DNA from: Halobacteriales archaeon QS_5_70_17
Lineage (GTDB): Archaea > Halobacteriota > Halobacteria > Halobacteriales > Haloarculaceae
Assembly: GCA_003021975.1 (NCBI GenBank)
Contig: PXRR01000036.1
Span: 1-33,057, forward strand
DNA: 33,057 bases
Reading direction: 5' to 3'
Shown here piece by piece: positions 7,329 to 15,974 of this stretch. The notes beneath the pieces are model-generated. The model was not told the origin of the DNA and ran no database searches. It saw only the letters and a program-made list of their open reading frames with translations. A program made the position numbers and the translations under genes. Each line of letters opens with the position of its first letter. The first letter of the stretch is position 1.

Positions 7329-7856
7329 ATGTACCGGACCATCCTCGTCCCGACCGACGGTAGCGACGGCGCGGCGGCCGCTCTCGAGCACGCGCTGGAC
7401 CTCGCGGAGCGCTACGGCGCGACCGTCCACGCGCTCAACGTGGTCGGCGACGCCGACCTCCTCGCCTTCCGCGACGAGGACGCCGTCGCCGACGTCGACG
7501 CCCGGGCCGTCCGGGAGGGCCTCGAGGAGCGCGGCGACCGCCTCGTCGCGGAGGCCTGCGAGCGCGCCGAGGTCCGCGGCGTCGACTGCGTCACCGCCGT
7601 CCGCTCGGGCGGGCCCGCCCACCGCGGCATCGTCGATTACGCCGAGAGCGAGGGCGTCGACCTCGTCGTGATGGGAACTCACGGCCGCCGCGGGTTCGAC
7701 CGCCTCCTGATGGGGAGCGTCGCCGAGAAGGTCGTCCGGCTCTCCCCGGTACCGGTCATGACGGTCCGCCGCGAGGGACTGGCGGGTGGCGAGGACGAGG
7801 ACGACCACCGCGACGGCGCCCGGGCGACCGGCGGCGAGCAGGGCGACCCCGAGTGA
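7329..7856 (+). CDS. Universal stress protein (UspA family)
   Basis: A 175-residue Usp-fold protein. The opening MYRTILVPTDGSDGAAAALE and the ATP-binding signature near residues 115-135 (MGTHGRRGFDRLLMGSVAEK) match the G-x2-G-x9-G-S/T pattern of ATP-binding members, so this copy probably binds ATP. A final hydrophobic strand (PVPVMTVRR) completes the domain. The last 27 residues form an acidic, disordered Asp/Glu/Gly tail. The upstream region has a T-rich run (CCTTTTTG, 7296-7303) that could end the Vms1-like transcript or serve as this gene's TATA-like element. Its specific stress role is unknown. Confidence 0.9.
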   Translation: MYRTILVPTDGSDGAAAALEHALDLAERYGATVHALNVVGDADLLAFRDEDAVADVDARAVREGLEERGDRLVAEACERAEVRGVDCVTAVRSGGPAHRGIVDYAESEGVDLVVMGTHGRRGFDRLLMGSVAEKVVRLSPVPVMTVRREGLAGGEDEDDHRDGARATGGEQGDPE

Positions 7857-7898
7857 CGGCGACCCCAGGCCGTACCCGCCGACCGACGGCGGTCGGCC

Positions 7899-7908
7899 TG
7901 TTTATATC
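7899..7908 (+). promoter_or_regulatory. TATA box of dgcN
   Basis: TGTTTATATC lies about 27 bases before the dgcN ATG. It is among the best TATA matches in the window and supports a leaderless dgcN-dgcA transcript. Confidence 0.65.
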
Positions 7909-7930
7909 GCTGGCCGTCCCGTAGCCGGAC

Positions 7931-8947
7931 ATGCGCATCGCCGTCCTCGCCCACGGGAAGTTCCCCGACCGGGCCAAAACGGCCGTCGGACTGCTCAGGT
8001 ACGGCCCCCACGAGGTCGTCGCCGTCCTCGACCGCGAACTCGCGGGCGACGGCGACGCCCGCGTCAACGACTACGTCGATGACGTCCCCGACGCCCCGAT
8101 CGTCGCGGGCATCGAGGACGTCCCCGAGATCGACGCCTTCGTCGTCGGCATCGCGCCCATCGGCGGCGGCTTCGACGAGTCCTGGCGCCCCGACGTCCGC
8201 GGGGCGCTGGGCCGGGGCGTCGAGGTGTGGTCCGGCCTCCACTACTTCCTCGCCGAGGACGACGAGTTCGCCCGCCTCGCCGGGGAACACGGCGCGGAGA
8301 TCTGGGACGTGCGCCGCCCGCCCGAGGACCTCACCGTCGCCGAGGGGGTCGCCCGCGACCTCGACTGCCGGATCGTCCTCACCGTCGGCACCGACTGCTC
8401 GACGGGGAAGATGACGACCACCTGCGAACTCGTCGAGGCCGCCCGCCAGGCGGGCCTCGACGCGGGGTTCGTCCCGACCGGCCAGACAGGTATCATGATC
8501 GAGGGGTGGGGGATTCCGATCGACCGGACGATCTCCGATTTCACCGCCGGGGCCGTCGAGCGGATGCTCGTCGAGCGCGCCGAGGAGTACGACCACCTCT
8601 TCGTCGAGGGCCAGGGGTCGATCGTCCATCCCGCCTACTCGGCGGTCACCTGCGGCATCCTCCACGGCGCGATGCCGGACGCGCTCGTGCTCTGTCACGC
8701 CGCCGGCCGCGAGCGCGTCCACGGCTACGAGTCGTTCCCGGTCGCCGACCCCGGCGACCTCGCGTCCCTCTACAAGGGGCTGGCCGAACCGATCCACCCG
8801 ACGACGGTCGCGGGCGGCGCGCTCAACACCTCGTCGCTGGACGAGGCGGGCGCCCGCGAGGCGCTGGAGGCCTACGGGGCCGCTATCGACGCGCCCGCGA
8901 CCGACCCGGTGCGGTTCGACGCCGGCGACCTCCTGGAGGGGCTATGA
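7931..8947 (+). CDS. dgcN: DgcN-like DUF1611 protein (D-glutamate N-acetyltransferase)
   Basis: A 338-residue DUF1611 protein. DgcN homologues in marine Proteobacteria and haloarchaea were reported to acetylate D-glutamate as the first step of a D-Glu catabolic route, with DgcA as the second enzyme. A Rossmann-like N-terminal region (MRIAVLAHGKFPDRAKTAVG) is followed by a P-loop at residues 153-160 (GTDCSTGK) and a conserved segment with FVPTGQTGIMIEGWG and VEGQGSIVHP. It overlaps dgcA by four bases (ATGA), so the two are translationally coupled. The assignment rests on family membership plus the adjacent epimerase. The in vivo substrate in this organism is inferred. Confidence 0.88.
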   Translation: MRIAVLAHGKFPDRAKTAVGLLRYGPHEVVAVLDRELAGDGDARVNDYVDDVPDAPIVAGIEDVPEIDAFVVGIAPIGGGFDESWRPDVRGALGRGVEVWSGLHYFLAEDDEFARLAGEHGAEIWDVRRPPEDLTVAEGVARDLDCRIVLTVGTDCSTGKMTTTCELVEAARQAGLDAGFVPTGQTGIMIEGWGIPIDRTISDFTAGAVERMLVERAEEYDHLFVEGQGSIVHPAYSAVTCGILHGAMPDALVLCHAAGRERVHGYESFPVADPGDLASLYKGLAEPIHPTTVAGGALNTSSLDEAGAREALEAYGAAIDAPATDPVRFDAGDLLEGL

Positions 8948-9987
8948 GGACCGACTTCGAGCGAGTCTCGCTCCCGCTGGAGCGACCGTTCACCATCGCG
9001 CGCGGGACCCAGACGACCGCGGAGAACGTCGTCGTCCGGATCGACGACGGCGACGACATCGGCGTCGGGGCCGCCGCGCCGTCGGCGCGCTACGGCGAGA
9101 CCCCCGCCACCGTCGAGGCCGTCCTGCCGGACCTGCTGGCCGCCGTCGAGGACGTCGACGACCCGCTCGCGTTCGACGCTATCGACGATCGCCTCGACGC
9201 CGCTGTGGGCGACAACCCGGCGGCGAAGGCAGGCGTGCGGATCGCGCTGCACGACCTCGCGGCCAAACGGTTGAGCGTGCCGCTGTACCGGCTGCTCGGT
9301 CTCGACCCCGACCGGACGGTCACCACCTCGTACACGATCGGGCTCGACGACACCGAGATCATGCGCGAGCGGGCCGCGGAGGCCGTCGACGCCGGCTACG
9401 GCGTCCTGAAGACCAAACTCGGGACCGACCGGGACCGGGAGATCGTCCGCGCAGTCCGGGAGGCCGCCCCCGACGCGCGGCTCCGGGTCGACGCTAACGA
9501 GGCCTGGAGGCCCCGCGAGGCCGTCGCCAACTGCGAGTTCCTCGCCGAGCACGGCGTCGAGTTCTGCGAGCAACCCGTCCCCGCCGATCACCCCGAAGGG
9601 CTGCAGTACGTCCACGAGCGGTCGGCGGTCCCCATCGCGGCCGACGAGTCCTGCGTGACCCTCTCCGACGTCCCCCGCGCGGCCGGCGCCTGTGACGTCG
9701 CGAACATCAAGCTGATGAAATGCGGGGGGCCGCGGCAGGCCGTCGCGATGGTCCACGCCGCCCGCGCTCACGACCTGGAGGTGATGCTCGGCTGCATGGT
9801 CGAGACCAACGCCGCCATCGCGGCAGCCTGTCACCTCGTCCCGCTGGTCGACTACGCCGACCTCGACGGCGCGCTCCTGCTGGCCGAGGACCGCTACCAG
9901 GGCGTGCCGATGCCCGACGGGACCGTCGACCTCGCCGCCGTCGACCGCTCCGGCACCGGCGCCCGCCGGGGTCGGGGGCCCGACTGA
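8944..9987 (+). CDS. dgcA: DgcA-like enolase-superfamily epimerase
   Basis: A 347-residue enolase-superfamily enzyme of the dipeptide-epimerase (MLE) branch. With dgcN beside it, the likely reaction is racemisation of N-acetyl-D-glutamate to the L-form. Residues 1 to about 115 are the N-terminal capping domain, and the rest is the beta/alpha barrel. Visible catalytic and metal residues are the KTK motif (Lys156/Lys158), Asp183 (RVDANEAW), Glu209 (CEQPVPAD), Asp234 (AADESC) and the second lysine region NIKLMKCGG. The family also contains L-Ala-D/L-Glu epimerases, which remain the main alternative. The C-terminal GTGARRGRGPD is probably disordered. Confidence 0.88.
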   Translation: MRTDFERVSLPLERPFTIARGTQTTAENVVVRIDDGDDIGVGAAAPSARYGETPATVEAVLPDLLAAVEDVDDPLAFDAIDDRLDAAVGDNPAAKAGVRIALHDLAAKRLSVPLYRLLGLDPDRTVTTSYTIGLDDTEIMRERAAEAVDAGYGVLKTKLGTDRDREIVRAVREAAPDARLRVDANEAWRPREAVANCEFLAEHGVEFCEQPVPADHPEGLQYVHERSAVPIAADESCVTLSDVPRAAGACDVANIKLMKCGGPRQAVAMVHAARAHDLEVMLGCMVETNAAIAAACHLVPLVDYADLDGALLLAEDRYQGVPMPDGTVDLAAVDRSGTGARRGRGPD

Positions 9988-10146
9988 GCGCGCCCGATCG
10001 CTGGCCGGCCCGCTCCCGCGGGCGGCGTTCTCCCACCTGCCGGTGACAGCCTATCGCAATTAAGGTCAATATATTCGTGGGGTGTCGTAGGGTCTCACCC
10101 GGAGGAACGCTTTAGTATGACCGGGGGAAGTCTTCAGTCGAGAGAC
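9988..10146. other. Intergenic region with AT-rich patches
   Basis: No coding signal is seen here. Two AT-rich patches stand out: AATTAAGGTCAATATATTC (about 10057-10075) and CTTTAGTATG (10109-10118). The second is about 34 bases before the downstream ATG and is the more likely promoter of that gene. Confidence 0.4.
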
Positions 10147-10632
10147 ATGTCCCACTCCGAATCTCCCCACGTCGTCGAACTCTACGTCCGCTCGCTCGCC
10201 GCCGGTGACAGCCAGGCCCGCGTCGAGGAGACGCTCTCTCGACTCCGGGACCTCGAGAGCGACGGCGCGATCGACGACTACGACGTCCACGTCTGGGGCG
10301 ACGGCGTCGCCCTCGACTCGCAGGTGACCGAGACCGACGCGGGCGCGTTCATCCGCGAGCGCGTCGCCGCGTTCCGCGAGTGGGCCCACGAGGCCGACCG
10401 CGACCTCGCGGGCTTCGACGAGCGCACGACTCACTCGGCGATGACCGGTCGCGCACACCGGAACCTCTCGGTGCCCGCGATGGCGCTGTGCGAGCGCCGC
10501 GGCGAGGACATCGAGTGGGTCGCCCCCTGCGAGGACGACGGGACCGTCACCGTGGGCGACCGCCTCGACGCCCTCGAGGAAGAGACCGTGAGCGACCCCG
10601 AGGTAGTCGCCGCGCCCCCCGCCAACGACTGA
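10147..10632 (+). CDS. Conserved haloarchaeal protein of unknown function
   Basis: A 161-residue soluble acidic protein. The opening HVVELYVRSLAAGDSQARVE, the segment YDVHVWGDGVALDS and the later block with HRNLSVPAMALCERRGEDIE resemble a haloarchaeal family often annotated simply as HTH-domain or hypothetical. I see no clear helix-turn-helix. Two cysteines (ALCERR and APCEDD) lie in the C-terminal third. The start at 10147 is preferred to 10117 because the conserved sequence begins there. It is transcribed toward thrS but separated from it by 141 bases. Confidence 0.7.
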   Translation: MSHSESPHVVELYVRSLAAGDSQARVEETLSRLRDLESDGAIDDYDVHVWGDGVALDSQVTETDAGAFIRERVAAFREWAHEADRDLAGFDERTTHSAMTGRAHRNLSVPAMALCERRGEDIEWVAPCEDDGTVTVGDRLDALEEETVSDPEVVAAPPAND

Positions 10633-10773
10633 TCGCGGCCGCCGTCCGCCGCGCCGGGGCGGGGCCGCGGTCGGCGGTGCGCCCCCTCCCTCCTCGGCTC
10701 GTTCCGGCGGGACCCCAACCCTGGCCCCGACCGCTCTCAATACACTTATCCTGCGCCCTCGGCTTGTCCGGGT

Positions 10774-12714
10774 ATGAGCGATATCTCCGTCACGCTCCCG
10801 GACGGCTCCGAACTCACCGTCGAGGAGGGCGCGACCGTCGAGGACGTCGCCTACGCAATCGGCGAAGGCCTCGGCCGCGACACCGTCGCGGGCGTCATCG
10901 ACGGCGACCTCGTCGACGCCGCGACGCCGGTCTACGACGGCGCCAGCGTCGAGATCGTCACGGAGGGGTCCGAGGAGTACCTCGACGTGCTCCGTCACTC
11001 GGCGGCCCACGTCTTCGCGCAGGCGCTCCAGCGGCTCTTCCCCGAGGCGAAACTCACTATCGGTCCCTGGACGGACGAGGGGTTCTACTACGACATCACC
11101 GGAGTCGACCTCGACGAGGAGGACCTGCGTGACATCGAGGGCGAGGCCGAGGCGATTATCGGCGAGGACCTCGACATCCAGCGGTTCACCCGCCCCCGCG
11201 AGAAGGCCTTCGAGATCTACGAGGACAACCCGTTCAAGCAGGACATCCTCGAGAACGAGGCCGACGGCGAGGACCCTGTCTCCTTCTACCGACAGGGCGA
11301 GTTCGAGGACCTCTGTCGCGGTCCGCACGTCGACTCGACCGGCGAGATCGGCGGCTTCGAACTGCTGGAGGTCTCGGCGGCGTACTGGCGTGGGGACGAG
11401 GACAACGAGACGCTGACCCGCGTCTACGGGACCGCCTTCCCCACCGAAGACGAACTCGAGGAGTTCCTCGAGCGGCGCCGGGAGGCCCAGGAGCGCGACC
11501 ACCGCAAGATCGGTCGGGAGATGGACCTCTTCTCGGTGCCGGCCCACTCGCCGGGCTGTCCCCACTACCACCCCAACGGGATGACGATCCGGCGGGAACT
11601 CGAGGAGTACGTCCGCACCAAGAACGACGAACTCGGCTACGACGAGGTCTGGACGCCGGAACTCAACAAGGCCGAACTCTGGAAGCCGACCGGCCACTAC
11701 GACGCCTTCAAGGAGGAAGGCGAGATGTTCGCGTGGACCCAGGACGACACCGAGTACGGCCTGAAGCCGATGAACTGCGCGAACCACGCCGCCATCTACG
11801 ACGGCCAGCAACACTCCTACCGAGACCTCCCCGTCCGGTTCTCGGAGTTCGGCACCGTCTACCGCAACGAGCAGTCCGGCGAGCTCTCGGGGCTGCTCCG
11901 GGTCCGCGGACTGACCCAGGACGACGGCCACGCGTTCATCCGTCCCGACCAGATCGAGGGCGAGATCGTCGAGACGCTCCGGATCATCGAGGACATCTAC
12001 GGCCACTTCGACCTGGAGGTGCTCTACAAGCTCGAGACACAGGGCGAGAACGCCGTCGGCAGCGACGAGATCTGGGACCGGGCGACGACCGCGCTCCGGG
12101 AGGCCCTCGAGTCCGAGGGGCTGGACTACGACGTCGAGGAGAGCGAGGCCGCCTTCTACGGCCCGAAGATCGGCATCGACGCCAGGGACGCGCTGGGCCG
12201 GGAGTGGACTATCGGCACCGCCCAGCTCGACTTCAACATCCCCGAGCGGCTCGATCTCACCTACGTCGGCGAGGACAACGAGGACCACCGGCCGGTGATG
12301 GTCCACCGCGCGCTGCTGGGGAGCTTCGAGCGGTTCATGGGCGTGATCACCGAGCACTTCGACGGCAAGTTCCCCCTCTGGCTCGCCCCCGAGCAGGTGC
12401 GCGTGCTCCCGATTACCGACGACAACCTCGAGTACGCCGGCCGGGTCGCCGCCGACCTGGAGGACGCCGGCTTCCGGGTCGAGGTCGAGGACCGCTCGTG
12501 GACCATCGGCCGGAAGATCCAGGCCACCCACGAGGACCGCGTCCCGTACATGCTGATCGTCGGCGACGACGAGGAGGGGTCGGGGACCGTCGCGGTCCGC
12601 GACCGGAAGGAGCGCGAGCGCCAGGGCGTCGATCCCGGCGAGTTCCGCGCCCACCTCGTCGAGGAGCGCGACGAGAAGCGCGTCGAGCCGGAGTTCCTGG
12701 CGGAGCAGGACTGA
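10774..12714 (+). CDS. thrS: Threonyl-tRNA synthetase
   Basis: A 646-residue class II aminoacyl-tRNA synthetase that charges tRNA(Thr). The domain order is an N-terminal TGS domain (1-62), the second editing (SAD) domain with the HxxxH pair at residues 75-79 (HSAAH), the catalytic core, and a C-terminal anticodon-binding domain (from about 535, [16 protein letters not shown]). Motif 2 is visible at [16 protein letters not shown]. Zinc ligands are expected at MNCANH, DDGHAF and MVHRAL, with motif 3 at [10 protein letters not shown]. The TGS plus SAD layout is the bacterial-type ThrRS. A TATA-like CTTATC lies about 26 bases before the ATG. The long antisense open frame across the gene is a shadow. 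Confidence 0.97.
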   Translation: MSDISVTLPDGSELTVEEGATVEDVAYAIGEGLGRDTVAGVIDGDLVDAATPVYDGASVEIVTEGSEEYLDVLRHSAAHVFAQALQRLFPEAKLTIGPWTDEGFYYDITGVDLDEEDLRDIEGEAEAIIGEDLDIQRFTRPREKAFEIYEDNPFKQDILENEADGEDPVSFYRQGEFEDLCRGPHVDSTGEIGGFELLEVSAAYWRGDEDNETLTRVYGTAFPTEDELEEFLERRREAQERDHRKIGREMDLFSVPAHSPGCPHYHPNGMTIRRELEEYVRTKNDELGYDEVWTPELNKAELWKPTGHYDAFKEEGEMFAWTQDDTEYGLKPMNCANHAAIYDGQQHSYRDLPVRFSEFGTVYRNEQSGELSGLLRVRGLTQDDGHAFIRPDQIEGEIVETLRIIEDIYGHFDLEVLYKLETQGENAVGSDEIWDRATTALREALESEGLDYDVEESEAAFYGPKIGIDARDALGREWTIGTAQLDFNIPERLDLTYVGEDNEDHRPVMVHRALLGSFERFMGVITEHFDGKFPLWLAPEQVRVLPITDDNLEYAGRVAADLEDAGFRVEVEDRSWTIGRKIQATHEDRVPYMLIVGDDEEGSGTVAVRDRKERERQGVDPGEFRAHLVEERDEKRVEPEFLAEQD

Positions 12715-12762
12715 GAGCCGGCGTCGGCGGCCCCGTTCGAGGCGGCGCGATCGGAACCTGCC

Positions 12763-13818
12763 TCACTCCTCCCAGGTGATATCGTCCGAGCGAGCGGTGT
12801 CCCGAAGGATGAACGGCCCGATGGCGAAGGTCCGCTTGGCCACGGTCGCGATCCGCAGGATGTACGAGAGCAGGACGACGAAGGGGACGATCCCGGCGGT
12901 CGTCGCCGCGTTCATCACCCACGTGTAGTCGTCGATCCCGAGCGTAACGCCGGTGAACGTCGTGGGGTCGACGTATTGGAGCATCCCGAACGTGATGATC
13001 AGCGCCGGGATCGAGGCGTAGAGGATCTCTCGCGAGAGGTTCATCAGCTCCCACTGGAAGTACAGCGTCTTGAAGTGTTCCCGGGCCGGGCCAAAGAACT
13101 TGAGGACCTCGATCAGGTCGTCGAGCGCGTCGTCGGCCTCCTCGGTGAGCGCGTCGGCGTGGTTCTCCCGGAGCCGATTGGCCTCGTAGATCTTCCAGGA
13201 GTAGTTGAAATCGAGGGCAGCGAACATCACGTCGAACTCGCCGAACTGAGCGCCGCTCAGCCGGCCGCCGACCGACTGGGCGTGGTCGGTCAGGCTGTCG
13301 ACGTACTCTTCGGTCTGCCGGCGGAGCTGATCGTCCTCGCAGTCCTCGACGGCCTCCTCGAACCGGTTGGCGTAGGTCTGGCAACCGTCGAGGACCGCGG
13401 CCAGAAACGAGCCGGGATCCGGCGGGCTGACGCCCACGTCGAGCCAGCTCTCGATATCCCTACGGAAGTCGATCGAGCCCTGCATCCGCTGGCGCTGGTC
13501 GCCGAGCGCGCCGAGTTCCTGGGAGAGCACCAGCTGGCCGATGGTCACGACGATTGTGACGCCGGTAACGATGGCGCCGAACATCGGCGAAAACAGCCAG
13601 AACTGCGCGTTGTGCTCCTGCTGGATCATGCGGACCGGCGATAGGTCCATCACGCTGAACGCCGTCAGCGAGAGGAACACGACCGCCAGCACGCCGGCCG
13701 CGACCACCCACCGGTGGGCGTCCATGAGCAGCCAGAGCTTCCAGCTGCTCTCGTCGACCCGACCGCGCATCGTGTCCTGCGGCTGATCGCCGTTTCCGTC
13801 CTCGGTTCCGTCACTCAT
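12763..13818 (-). CDS. Four-helix integral membrane protein, unknown function
   Basis: A 351-residue membrane protein. Hydrophobic segments lie at about 36-58 (VVAAGVLAVVFLSLTAFSVM) and 73-100, then after a long (about 150-residue) acidic helical cytoplasmic-type domain at about 270-290 (ILYASIPALIITFGMLQYV) and 305-330. The central domain has Cys-containing helical stretches (LDGCQTYANRFEEAVEDCED). This 2+2 layout is seen in several haloarchaeal hypothetical proteins, and I do not recognise a named family. It lies 45 bases downstream of a Tat lipoprotein gene on the same strand, so the two may form one transcript. Confidence 0.75.
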   Translation of the reverse strand: MSDGTEDGNGDQPQDTMRGRVDESSWKLWLLMDAHRWVVAAGVLAVVFLSLTAFSVMDLSPVRMIQQEHNAQFWLFSPMFGAIVTGVTIVVTIGQLVLSQELGALGDQRQRMQGSIDFRRDIESWLDVGVSPPDPGSFLAAVLDGCQTYANRFEEAVEDCEDDQLRRQTEEYVDSLTDHAQSVGGRLSGAQFGEFDVMFAALDFNYSWKIYEANRLRENHADALTEEADDALDDLIEVLKFFGPAREHFKTLYFQWELMNLSREILYASIPALIITFGMLQYVDPTTFTGVTLGIDDYTWVMNAATTAGIVPFVVLLSYILRIATVAKRTFAIGPFILRDTARSDDITWEE

Positions 13819-13863
13819 GAGTCAGCGGCCTCCATGGTTGGTGAAATCGATATCCGCTTGCAC

Positions 13864-14280
13864 CTACAGGAGCGACCGGGCGCGGATCCGGAGGGACTGC
13901 TCGCCGACCAGCCCCGCGGAGTCGTCGAACGCGCGGACCGTCAGCGGGGTCTGGATGGGCAGGTACATCCCCACGCTGGTCTGTCCGCCCTCGACGGCCC
14001 CGGTCCAGACCGCCGTTCCCGCCGGATCGACGGCCGTCATCTCGCGTACTTTCATTTCCGTGGTCGCTGCTTCGGTCAGAGCGGCCTTCACTCTGACCTC
14101 GCTGCTGCCGACCGCGAGGCCGTTGACGACCGAGAACAACCTGAACACGTCAGTCGGGAGGCCCGGCGCCTCGGCCGAGAGATCGGTCGCCAGACAGCCG
14201 GAGAGTCCGACCGTCCCGGTCGCCGCGGCGGCGGCGAGAAACCGCCGCCGGGTCGACTCGCGCTCACCCGAATCGTCCAT
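13864..14280 (-). CDS. Tat-exported lipoprotein, unknown function
   Basis: A 138-residue surface lipoprotein. The N-terminus holds a twin-arginine motif (STRRRFLAAA) followed by a hydrophobic stretch and a lipobox (LSGC, Cys at about 29), so the mature protein should be lipid-anchored outside the cell. The remaining 110 residues look like a small beta-rich domain (SSEVRVKAALTEAATTEMKV, then a Gly/Thr-rich segment). No catalytic motif is visible. A TATA-like CTAATTACTC (14301-14311) lies about 25 bases before the ATG. It is the likely first gene of a pair with the four-helix membrane protein downstream. Confidence 0.85.
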   Translation of the reverse strand: MDDSGERESTRRRFLAAAAATGTVGLSGCLATDLSAEAPGLPTDVFRLFSVVNGLAVGSSEVRVKAALTEAATTEMKVREMTAVDPAGTAVWTGAVEGGQTSVGMYLPIQTPLTVRAFDDSAGLVGEQSLRIRARSLL

Positions 14281-14331
14281 GGATGGCGTCTCGGCCCGCC
14301 GAGTAATTAGCTTCCGGCTACCGGCGAGTCG

Positions 14332-15192
14332 TCAGTTCGACTCCTCGTCTTTCAGCTCCTCGAGTTCCTCCTCGACGTCGCTGTCGGTGCTCCCGCCCGC
14401 GTCCGCGTCCGGCGTCGGCTCCTCGGTCTCGACGTCGGCGTCGCTGGCCGCCGCGGTCTCCGTCTCGGGGTCGGTCTCGGCGCCCGACCCGGACCCGCGG
14501 CCGGCCTCCTCGCGCAGCGTCTCGAGTTCGGCGTCGATCTCGCTGTCCGTCGAGAGCGACTCCAGTTCGCGGTCGATCTCGTCTTTGTCCGAGAGGGCGT
14601 CGTCGAGCGCCCCGCTCTCCTGGAGCTCGTCGAGGGCGGCCGCGCGGGCCTCCATGTCCTCGGTGCGCTCCTCGGAGCGCTCGATGGCGCGGTTGAGGTC
14701 GGCCATGTCGTCGCCGGCGCCGGTCATCGCCTCGCTGACCCGGGTGCTGGCCTCGGCGGCCTCGTAGCGGGCCTTCATCGACTCCTTTTTCGTCCGGAAC
14801 TCCTCGATGCGGCTCTCGAGCTGGTCTTTCTTCTCGACCAGCGAGTCCTGGGTCTCCTGGAGGTCGGCGATCTGGGCCTCCAGGTCCTCGATCTGGTTCA
14901 TCTTCTGTTTCTTCTTCTCGAGGGCCTTCTGCGCGAGGTCGTCGCGGTCCTGCTCGACGGCCTTCCGGGCCTGCTCGTTGTGCTTGTCGACGTTCTCCTC
15001 GAGGCGGCGCTTCTGGATCTCGAGGCGCTTCTTCTGGGTCGTCAGGTCCGCGATGCCGCGCTTGACGTCTTGGAGCTGGTCGCGGAGCTGCTCGTAGGAG
15101 TAGTCGAGCGTCTCGTTCGGATCCTCCATCCTGCCGAGCATGGCGTTTATTTTCGACCGGACGACGTAGGACGCGCGTGAGAGGATTCCCAT
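14332..15192 (-). CDS. pspA: PspA/IM30-family membrane-associated coiled-coil protein
   Basis: A 286-residue peripheral membrane protein of the PspA/IM30 (ESCRT-III-like) family, which binds and remodels stressed membranes. The N-terminal amphipathic stretch ([20 protein letters not shown]) is typical. It is followed by a long coiled coil from about 25 to 190 with the [21 protein letters not shown] helix start. The last 80 residues are an acidic, Gly/Ser/Thr-rich tail that ends in a short helix ([12 protein letters not shown]). The ATG at 15192 is chosen because the family begins MGI/MGLL and a TATA-like CTTAAG (15217-15222) lies about 27 bases upstream. A longer reading frame exists but lacks similarity. 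Confidence 0.92.
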   Translation of the reverse strand: MGILSRASYVVRSKINAMLGRMEDPNETLDYSYEQLRDQLQDVKRGIADLTTQKKRLEIQKRRLEENVDKHNEQARKAVEQDRDDLAQKALEKKKQKMNQIEDLEAQIADLQETQDSLVEKKDQLESRIEEFRTKKESMKARYEAAEASTRVSEAMTGAGDDMADLNRAIERSEERTEDMEARAAALDELQESGALDDALSDKDEIDRELESLSTDSEIDAELETLREEAGRGSGSGAETDPETETAAASDADVETEEPTPDADAGGSTDSDVEEELEELKDEESN

Positions 15193-15376
15193 GGACCACC
15201 GTAACGCTCCTGGCGTCTTAAGCCCACAGGACGCCCCTGCGCGGTCGACCGGCGGGCGGATCCCGGTTCCGGTCCCGTCCCGTTCGGCCCCGCTCGCAGG
15301 CCGGATGGACTGCTGGACGCCACTGCGGGAGCGACGCCCCCGTATCGTCAAGGTGCCGGCGCGCCGACGGTCGCCC

Positions 15377-15887
15377 ATGAGCGACGCCGACAGCGACACC
15401 GTCGTTGGGCGGGTCCCGCTCCGATCAGCGGTTGCGGGCCGTGAGCGACGCGCTCGCTCCCGAAGTGGCCTGTCTCCGCTTCGACTACGGGCCCTGGGAC
15501 GAGGGGACGGGCGAGCGCACCGACGCCGAGCGGGCCGTCGCGTGGGCGCGCGAGCGCTACGACCGCGTGGGGCTGTTCGGCTTCAGTTTCGGCGGGGCGG
15601 TAGCGCTGCTGGCAGCCGCCGAGACCGACCCCGGGTGCACGAGCGCGCTCGCGCCGACGGCCCGCCTCCCGGCCGGACTGGACGCCGCCGCGGCCCTCGA
15701 CCGGATCACGGGCCCCGTCCAGGTCGTCTACGGCGAGCGCGACGACGCCGCCGACTGGGAGCCGGTCGTCGAGCGCGCCCGGGGACTGGACTGCGAGGTC
15801 GCGGCGCTGTCCGCCGATCACTTCTTCGTCGGGCAGGCCGGGAAAGCCGCCGACCGCGTCGCGGCGTTCTGCCACGCGCACCTGTAG
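15377..15887 (+). pseudogene. Alpha/beta hydrolase with internal deletion
   Basis: The frame from 15405 to 15887 matches the C-terminal part of a small haloarchaeal alpha/beta hydrolase. It keeps the nucleophile elbow GFSFGG, an Asp-bearing segment ([10 protein letters not shown]) and the final His (SADHFF). The expected start, [10 protein letters not shown] from the ATG at 15377, is in a different frame and is followed after ten codons by the later motif [16 protein letters not shown]. From what I know of relatives, about 30-35 residues (including a PPHPQ-type oxyanion-region motif) are missing, so a deletion of non-multiple-of-three length is inferred. A GTG at 15441 could restart translation to give about 148 residues, lacking the first strands. 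I call it a probable pseudogene. Confidence 0.6.
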
Positions 15888-15974
15888 GGTGTGACAGCCG
15901 CCGCCGAGTGACAGCCGCTGTCGAAGGACTGCCACTCCCGAAACGGTTTTGGCCCGGACAGGCACACCCTCGGT

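Noticed and set aside
10066-12654. An 862-codon open frame on the minus strand opposite thrS
   Set aside because: It is antisense to a clearly real, complete thrS. Its Leu/Val/Asp/Gly-rich composition is that expected from reading GC-rich coding DNA backwards.
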